Assembly: GCA_015227615.1 (NCBI GenBank)
Contig: JAALGZ010000035.1
Coordinates: 310,001 to 374,000 of the forward strand
DNA length: 64,000 nucleotides
Direction: 5' to 3'
Origin: Labyrinthula sp. Ha
Taxonomy: Eukaryota > Sar > Bigyra > Labyrinthulida > Labyrinthulaceae
Made by a program: the position numbers and the translations under genes. Shown here piece after piece: positions 58,591-64,000 of the stretch. Position 1 is the stretch's first letter. Every line of letters begins with the position of its first letter. The notes beneath the pieces were generated by a model. That model was not told the DNA's origin. It saw nothing but the letters and a program-made list of their open reading frames with translations, and ran no database searches.

Positions 58591-59651
58591 CGAGCCCCTA
58601 ATGGATTGCCGCGTGTAAATTACACGCATGTAAAAAAAACAATACCCATTATGAAGAAATGAACAATCAAAATCAATTTTGTTAAGAAAATGTTTAGTTT
58701 AAGTTTTTCAGTATGAATATGGCCCTATCTATGTTTTTCTACACAAATTGTTTAAAGCTAAATGAACGGAAGTACAGAGTAAAAATTTGTTAGACCTCAT
58801 GAAAGCACTTTTTATTGATATTTCCTGATATTGCGTTTTACGTGTCGACAAAAACTAACTACACGTCCGCGGATAAGGTTCTCAGGTCTTAAAGTATCTG
58901 TCTTGGATTTTAAAAATATAACTCTTTGGTTTTCCTTTTTTTCTTTTTTATTCTTTCTTCAACAACAATTATTAACGATTAACTAACTTCTCAAAAACTG
59001 TTCTGAGTATGGTAATATGTCATATTTCAGAATATTTCCAATACCGAGTTATGCTATATCAATAGGTAAACATACTACAGCTTCACTACAAATCCCTCTT
59101 ATACTATTACACCTCAATCGTGACTAACGATATCTCATTTCAAATTTATATCACCAAATGTCACAAAATGCAAATTCATAGCATAAAAACATCAGTGAAT
59201 AAACCACCCTTACATCTCATCACGGGCGAATATTATCACACAATACGAAAGAGAAAAGACTGCAAATTAGGTTCCCAATTTGCCCAAATCACCTATAACT
59301 TCTACAAAACACCTCAAATTAAACCAAAAACCACATAATATCTTCATATTCCCTTCGTAAGTCAAGAATACACAGAAATTTCACACCTATATCAACATCC
59401 GATTCATTTCTGACCACAATTTACCTTTCAACAATACAAAAAGCATAAAAAAACAACAAGAAACAGAGCTTGAACATATTCCATAACAAAACCAAAAAGC
59501 TGAACATATCTCACGACACTACACTGATCTATTAACACTTTTCTTCCAAATGCCGTACCCAATATACAACAAATATATATCTACTGCCTGACTCAATAAA
59601 AACCAAACCTAAATCAAGTCAGGCTTGCACCAGGGACGAAACCATCAGGCA
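58591..59651. other. Intergenic region upstream of the first choice-of-anchor-B gene
   Basis: About 1 kb between the MULE and the ATG at 59652. AT-rich; the last 500 bp are notably A/C-rich on the plus strand. A 72-codon frame at 59120-59338 has no domain. No gene was seen. Confidence 0.5.
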
Positions 59652-61541
59652 ATGAAAGTAGCTCAGTGTATATTTGCTCTAGCAGTGTATATTTTCTCGT
59701 CAACTGAAGCACGGAAAAGTCTTATGGGTGAAAAGGGTCAACTTCTTATGGCTACAAAAACTGAGTTTTGGACACAAAAGACCCAAGCTGGAGAACTTCC
59801 AATGCCAGGGCTTTCTGCTTCCTTCAACCCGCAAACCTGCAACAATACAGATGATATTGATGGAGTAGTAGTTATTAATGAAGAAGTATTTCCTTGCAAG
59901 AATGTAGATTTTATCTCATTCCTTCCAATAAAGGATTTGTTTATTGATGAGCAAAATGGCACAACCTCAGGTTCTGATATGTGGGGATGGGAAGATACAA
60001 GAACTGGTCAAGAGTATGCTCTGTTGACTGTCGATAATGGGACTTGGTTCATTGATACAACTAATCCTGTTCATCCAGTGAAAGTAGCTTTCGGGAAAAA
60101 TCTTGCGACCCAATCTCGGTGGGGTGATGTCAAAGTGTATAAGGATGTAGCTTATGTAGTGAGAGATAGAAATACGGATACTAAATTTGATGATCATTAT
60201 GGAGTTGAAATCTGGAATCTTACTCGCTTAAGAGATATTCCGGAGGAAAAATTTCCTGTTGAAATGAAACCAGATACTGTTCACTCAGGACATGGAGCAG
60301 CTCATAATATTGCTGTAAATACAGAAACAGGATATGCGTATTCTATTGGAAGTGATAAATGTAGAGCTGGTGCATATATTCTCAACTTAGAACCAGATCC
60401 ACTAAATCCTGTGTTTGTAGGTTGTGTTGATGATGATGGATATACTCATGATGCTCAAATTGTACTTTATGATGGACCTGATGAAAGATTTATTGGAAAA
60501 GAAATACTTTTTGCATATAATGAAGATACTTTGACTATTTATGATGTTTCTGATAAACAAAATATAAAGAGGATATCTAGAACAGGATATCCAAATGCAG
60601 AATATACGCATCAAGGTTGGCTTACAGGTGATATGAGATGGATTTTCTTGAATGATGAACTTGATGAACAGGAAGGAGTTGTCAATACCACAACTACATA
60701 TCTTGTAGATGTTTCTGATTTAAGAAAACCTGTTCTTGGAGCAAATTACACACACAGAGATGTATCAATTGACCATAATTTGTATGACTGGGGTGCAATC
60801 CATGCTAAGGGATGGGGTGGATCACCACCTTATGAAGAAGGAAACTATTCTTTTCCACCAATTAGTAACAGATTTATGTATTTATCCAACTACGCTGCTG
60901 GGATTAGAATATTGGATATTCAAGGTATACCAAAAGTTTCAGAAGCAGGTTTTTTTGACATTGCTCCAGACAAAGCTGGAAATGAATTTGTAGGAACTTG
61001 GAGTAATTATTTGCATCCAAGTGGAAATTTAGCTGTTTCATCAATTGAAAGAGGATTATTTATACTTAAGCCAAGAGATGAAATAATGTATACTGAATTA
61101 GTGGAAACAAGTTCTCCAACAATTGTTCCAACTGCACCGACTTCACTAACTGTTACACCTGCTCCAACAGAACTTCCTACTACTTCGCCTACTGCTTGTG
61201 TAGATAGCTTGCTAGAGTTATATGATACCCCTGAAGAAGGGTCATCATGTGCAGATATGTTAGAATACTGTAATTTGGACCCTGGTATGAAAGATATGTG
61301 TGAAGCTACCTGTGGATTTTGTACTGCTATTGCTGATACACCTGAAAGTAAAGAAGATACTCTAACTAGGGACAAGGCGTCCAATTTTGGGATTATAACT
61401 TTCCTTGGTATTATTGTTTTAGTCTATGTAAAGTATTTATATTTTTCCTGTAGTGGTTATGAGGAGACACAAGATGTTCTGATGGAAGACAATAAACATC
61501 CTGGGCTAGCTAGAGTTCTTGTTACTGATGGAAAAGCATAA
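59652..61541 (+). CDS. Secreted/membrane choice-of-anchor-B protein with ShKT domain and TM anchor (copy 1)
   Basis: 629 residues from ATG 59652, which opens a signal peptide (MKVAQCIFALAVYIFSSTEA) aligned with that of its paralogue. Residues about 80-480 form a choice-of-anchor-B/LVIVD-type beta-propeller, with repeats such as DVKVYKDVAYVVRDR, YTHDAQIVLYDGPDERFIG, HQGWLTGDMRWIFLNDELDE and RFMYLSNYAAGIRILDIQG. A Pro/Thr-rich linker (SPTIVPTAPTSLTVTPAPTE) leads to a six-cysteine ShKT domain (ACVDS..SSCADMLEYC..MCEATCGFC), then one membrane span (FGIITFLGIIVLVYVKYLYF) and a cytosolic tail. It is likely displayed on the cell surface. Its function is not established. It is convergent with copy 2. 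Confidence 0.9.
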   Translation: MKVAQCIFALAVYIFSSTEARKSLMGEKGQLLMATKTEFWTQKTQAGELPMPGLSASFNPQTCNNTDDIDGVVVINEEVFPCKNVDFISFLPIKDLFIDEQNGTTSGSDMWGWEDTRTGQEYALLTVDNGTWFIDTTNPVHPVKVAFGKNLATQSRWGDVKVYKDVAYVVRDRNTDTKFDDHYGVEIWNLTRLRDIPEEKFPVEMKPDTVHSGHGAAHNIAVNTETGYAYSIGSDKCRAGAYILNLEPDPLNPVFVGCVDDDGYTHDAQIVLYDGPDERFIGKEILFAYNEDTLTIYDVSDKQNIKRISRTGYPNAEYTHQGWLTGDMRWIFLNDELDEQEGVVNTTTTYLVDVSDLRKPVLGANYTHRDVSIDHNLYDWGAIHAKGWGGSPPYEEGNYSFPPISNRFMYLSNYAAGIRILDIQGIPKVSEAGFFDIAPDKAGNEFVGTWSNYLHPSGNLAVSSIERGLFILKPRDEIMYTELVETSSPTIVPTAPTSLTVTPAPTELPTTSPTACVDSLLELYDTPEEGSSCADMLEYCNLDPGMKDMCEATCGFCTAIADTPESKEDTLTRDKASNFGIITFLGIIVLVYVKYLYFSCSGYEETQDVLMEDNKHPGLARVLVTDGKA

Positions 61542-61946
61542 AGGTCACTATTATTGAATAGCTTAAGGGATTAAGTTGCTTATATATAAGTTTTTAGTTT
61601 CATTCATTAGTAAGAATGATTAACAGCTTTATTTTCATGATACTTGATTCATGTCTTATAAGTACTTCTCTTATTGTAAGAGTTTGGTAACTAGAATAGT
61701 TTACATGATCTAAATAAACTTAGCAAGTGTGAAAACAAAATATATACTGATACAATAAGAAAACAAGTGGCGATAAGCTTTAGTTGCTAGACTAGAGTGG
61801 TCTCAATTGATATTTGTCTGCTGAACTCCTTCGTAATATCAATGAGACAAGAATCTAAATGAAACAGGCCCATAAAACCTATATTTTAATGGAAAGAAAA
61901 AGGAATCATATATAATAAATTTATTTATTGAATCAATAACTATTAG
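61542..61946. other. Convergent 3' intergenic region between the two paralogues
   Basis: 405 bp holding the 3' ends of both choice-of-anchor-B genes. AT-rich, with AATAAA-like words near 61710 and 61920. No other gene. Confidence 0.6.
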
Positions 61947-63944
61947 TTAAATTAGTACTTGATGCTCTGCAAGTAACGGTTTTGCTTGTTTTTTCTCTGC
62001 TCTTGTTAGGTTTTTTTCAGAATGCAAGTCATTAGAAGAAGGGATCATCATTTTTAAAGTAAACAACAGTACAACTACTGAAAGAATAACAATTACCAAA
62101 ACCAAGGAATCATTCACTGTTGAGTACTCCTCGTCATTCGGTGAGGATTCAGTAGTAGAACCTGTTGGTGGGTTTGTTGGTAAACTTATTGGCGAACCTG
62201 TCGGTAAGTTTGTTGGTGAACTTATTGGTGAACCTGTTGGTTTATTCGTAAGTATCCCTGCATTTGGATCACAAAGATTACAAGTAACAGGACACATTTC
62301 CTGAACCGAAATATATTTACAAGAAGCTATCATATCTGGGCATTCTAAGTCTTCTCCAGTTGTAGTACTTGCAAAACCAGTTGGAAAAACATCCTTACAA
62401 ACAAAACCAGTAGTAGTTGGCATATAAGTTGGAGACGGTGGAATAGTTGGTGGAGTTGGTACAGTAGGAACAATTGTTGGGGACCTTGTTTCCACTAATT
62501 CAGTATACAATATTTTGTCTCTTGGTCTAAGTATAAATAATCCTCTTTCAATTGAAGAAACAGCTAAATTTCCACTTGGATGCATATAATTACTCCAGGT
62601 TCCTTCAAAATTAGTCCCATCAACATCTGGAGCAACATCAAAAAAACCAGCCTCTGAAACTACAGGCATACCTTGAATATCCAATATTCTAATTCCAGCT
62701 GCGTAGTTAGATAAATACATAAATCTATTACTGATTGGAGGATATAAAGATTTTCCTTCCTCATAGGGTGGTGATCCACCCCATCCTTTTTCATGGATTG
62801 CACCCCAATTATACAAATTATGATCTATGGAAATATCTCTGTGTACAAATTCTCCTTTAAAAATAGGATTTCTCAAATCAGTTACGTCTACAAGGTATGT
62901 AGTTGTTGTTGGTACAACTTGAAGTATCTCATCAAGTTCATCATTCAAGAAAACCCATCTCATATCAGCCGTCAACCAACCTTGATGAACATAGTTTGCA
63001 TTTGAGTATGTTGTTTTGGATATTGTTTCAATGTTTTGCTTATCAGTAACATCTAAAATTACAAAATGATCTTCATAAAACCCCAGAAAAATTTCTCTTC
63101 CTGTAAATCTCTCATCAGGTCCATCATAAACTACAATTTGAGCATCATGAGTATATCCTTGTTCTTCAAAACAAGCCTCTGAAACTGGATTAAGTGCATC
63201 GGGTTCCAAATTAAGAATATATGGACCACCTTTACATTTATTACTTCCCAATGAATATGCATATCCTGTTTCTGTATTCATAGCAATATTATGAGCCGCT
63301 CCATGTCCTGAATGAATAGTATCTGGCTCTATCTCTAAAGGATAATCTTCTTTTGGAATATCTCTCAAACGAGTAAGATCAAACACTTCAACTCCATGTC
63401 TTTCGTCAAACTCTGTCTCTTCAGTTCTGTCTCTTACAAGATACGCAACATCCTTGTAAACCTTTACATCAGCCCAATTATCTTGAGATGCAGCATTTGG
63501 TCCATATGCGACTGTTATTGGATTAGAAGGATCAGTTGTATCAATAAACCAAATGCCATTGTTTACTGTAAATAAGGTGTATTCCTGACCAGTTACTGTA
63601 TCTTCCCATCCCCAAATATCAGAGGATGAAGTGGTTCCGTTCTGCTGATCAATAAACAGATCTGTCAGAGGGATAAAAGACATAAAATCAACATCTCTGC
63701 AAGCAAATTCTTCCCCATTAATAACCAAAACTCCATCAATATCTCCGGTATTGTTACAAGTTTGTGGGGTGAAGGATGAGGCGAGATTTGGTCTTGGAAG
63801 TTCTCCGGCTGCTACTTTTTCTTTCCAAAAATTGAGCTTTTTGTCCATCAGCATTAGACCATTTTTACTCATAAGGCTGTTTCTTCCCTCAATCGATAGC
63901 CAAGAAGTTGCTAATAGGATACTTAAGTTAAAAACTGTTTTCAT
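61947..63944 (-). CDS. Secreted/membrane choice-of-anchor-B protein with ShKT domain and TM anchor (copy 2)
   Basis: 665 residues, a paralogue of the gene at 59652 in inverted orientation, with collinear architecture: signal peptide (MKTVFNLSILLATSWLSIEG), a propeller with the same blocks (DVKVYKDVAYLVRDR, YTHDAQIVVYDGPDERFTG, HQGWLTADMRWVFLNDELDE), a PT-rich linker, ShKT (FVCKD..LECPDMIASC..MCPVTCNLC), then a copy-specific PTGSPISSPTNLPTGSP repeat, one membrane span (SLVLVIVILSVVVLLF) and a basic tail. The extra PTG/SP repeat is the main difference. The start ATG at 63944 opens the signal peptide. The two genes probably arose by tandem inverted duplication and then diverged. Confidence 0.9.
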   Translation of the reverse strand: MKTVFNLSILLATSWLSIEGRNSLMSKNGLMLMDKKLNFWKEKVAAGELPRPNLASSFTPQTCNNTGDIDGVLVINGEEFACRDVDFMSFIPLTDLFIDQQNGTTSSSDIWGWEDTVTGQEYTLFTVNNGIWFIDTTDPSNPITVAYGPNAASQDNWADVKVYKDVAYLVRDRTEETEFDERHGVEVFDLTRLRDIPKEDYPLEIEPDTIHSGHGAAHNIAMNTETGYAYSLGSNKCKGGPYILNLEPDALNPVSEACFEEQGYTHDAQIVVYDGPDERFTGREIFLGFYEDHFVILDVTDKQNIETISKTTYSNANYVHQGWLTADMRWVFLNDELDEILQVVPTTTTYLVDVTDLRNPIFKGEFVHRDISIDHNLYNWGAIHEKGWGGSPPYEEGKSLYPPISNRFMYLSNYAAGIRILDIQGMPVVSEAGFFDVAPDVDGTNFEGTWSNYMHPSGNLAVSSIERGLFILRPRDKILYTELVETRSPTIVPTVPTPPTIPPSPTYMPTTTGFVCKDVFPTGFASTTTGEDLECPDMIASCKYISVQEMCPVTCNLCDPNAGILTNKPTGSPISSPTNLPTGSPISLPTNPPTGSTTESSPNDEEYSTVNDSLVLVIVILSVVVLLFTLKMMIPSSNDLHSEKNLTRAEKKQAKPLLAEHQVLI

Positions 63945-64000
63945 TTGATTTTGCTTTATTATATAGTGGAATATTGTTTTGTTTTTCTGATATCCAAGAT

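Noticed and set aside
55494-58608. 9-bp target-site duplication of the MULE
   Set aside because: Flanks on the two sides could not be matched convincingly, whether the ends are set at GATTTTTT or at the outer GGG.
58429-58629. Minus-strand 66-codon frame at the right MULE end
   Set aside because: Reads mostly through the terminal inverted repeat and subterminal DNA.
1-64000. tRNA, rRNA or CRISPR features
   Set aside because: No T-loop-like GGTTCGAATCC with a matching acceptor stem, no rRNA-like conserved blocks and no regular spacer-repeat array were seen by eye. Covariance-model scans were not possible.

Overview
This is nuclear DNA from a eukaryote. Its genes encode BRF1 (RNA polymerase III), BUD13 and ESS2/DGCR14 (splicing), claspin/Mrc1 (replication checkpoint), an EEVD-ending cytosolic Hsp70 and the ciliary protein IFT74, and there are spliceosomal introns. 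IFT74 means the lineage builds cilia. A stand-alone aspartate carbamoyltransferase, a urease accessory protein, and secreted choice-of-anchor-B proteins with Pro/Thr-rich 'SPTxxPT' linkers suggest a protist, perhaps a stramenopile or another alga-related flagellate. That lineage guess is inference and not firm. The DNA is AT-rich. Every intron that could be placed with confidence is only 27-32 nt long.

Layout. 0-10 kb is a packed cluster of alternating strands: start of a probable mitochondrial protein (-), a giant LRR/IQ/EF-hand protein (+), a Tudor-like chromatin-type protein (-), ATCase (+), GatA amidotransferase (-), and a probable spliced membrane-protein gene (+). 10.2-15.2 kb is a desert with a MITE-like repeat. 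15.2-20.2 kb is a second cluster: a small membrane protein with a 32-nt intron (+), UreD (-), ESS2 (+), IFT74 interrupted by an in-frame TGA (+), and a three-exon WD40-like protein (-). 20.2-27.9 kb is desert. 27.9-29.9 kb holds HSP70 with a heat-shock element upstream. 30-38 kb is mostly desert. 38.3-46 kb is a third cluster: BRF1 (+), claspin/Mrc1 (-), BUD13 (+) and an unrecognised basic protein (-). 46-55.5 kb is desert with a possible transposon remnant. 55.5-58.6 kb is a decayed Mutator-like (MULE) DNA transposon with matching terminal inverted repeats. 59.6-63.9 kb holds two paralogous secreted choice-of-anchor-B/ShKT/TM proteins arranged tail to tail.

Within clusters, divergent genes share promoters of about 100-200 bp. 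Convergent genes end within a few bases of one another or overlap. Clusters are separated by 5-10 kb deserts without supportable genes. Six short introns were placed because each restores an open frame across a break: one in the 15.2-kb gene, two in the WD40-like gene, one in BRF1 and two in claspin. No wholly new system stands out. The most unusual points are the very short introns, the in-frame stop in IFT74, the alternating-strand compact islands, and the tail-to-tail ShKT membrane proteins.
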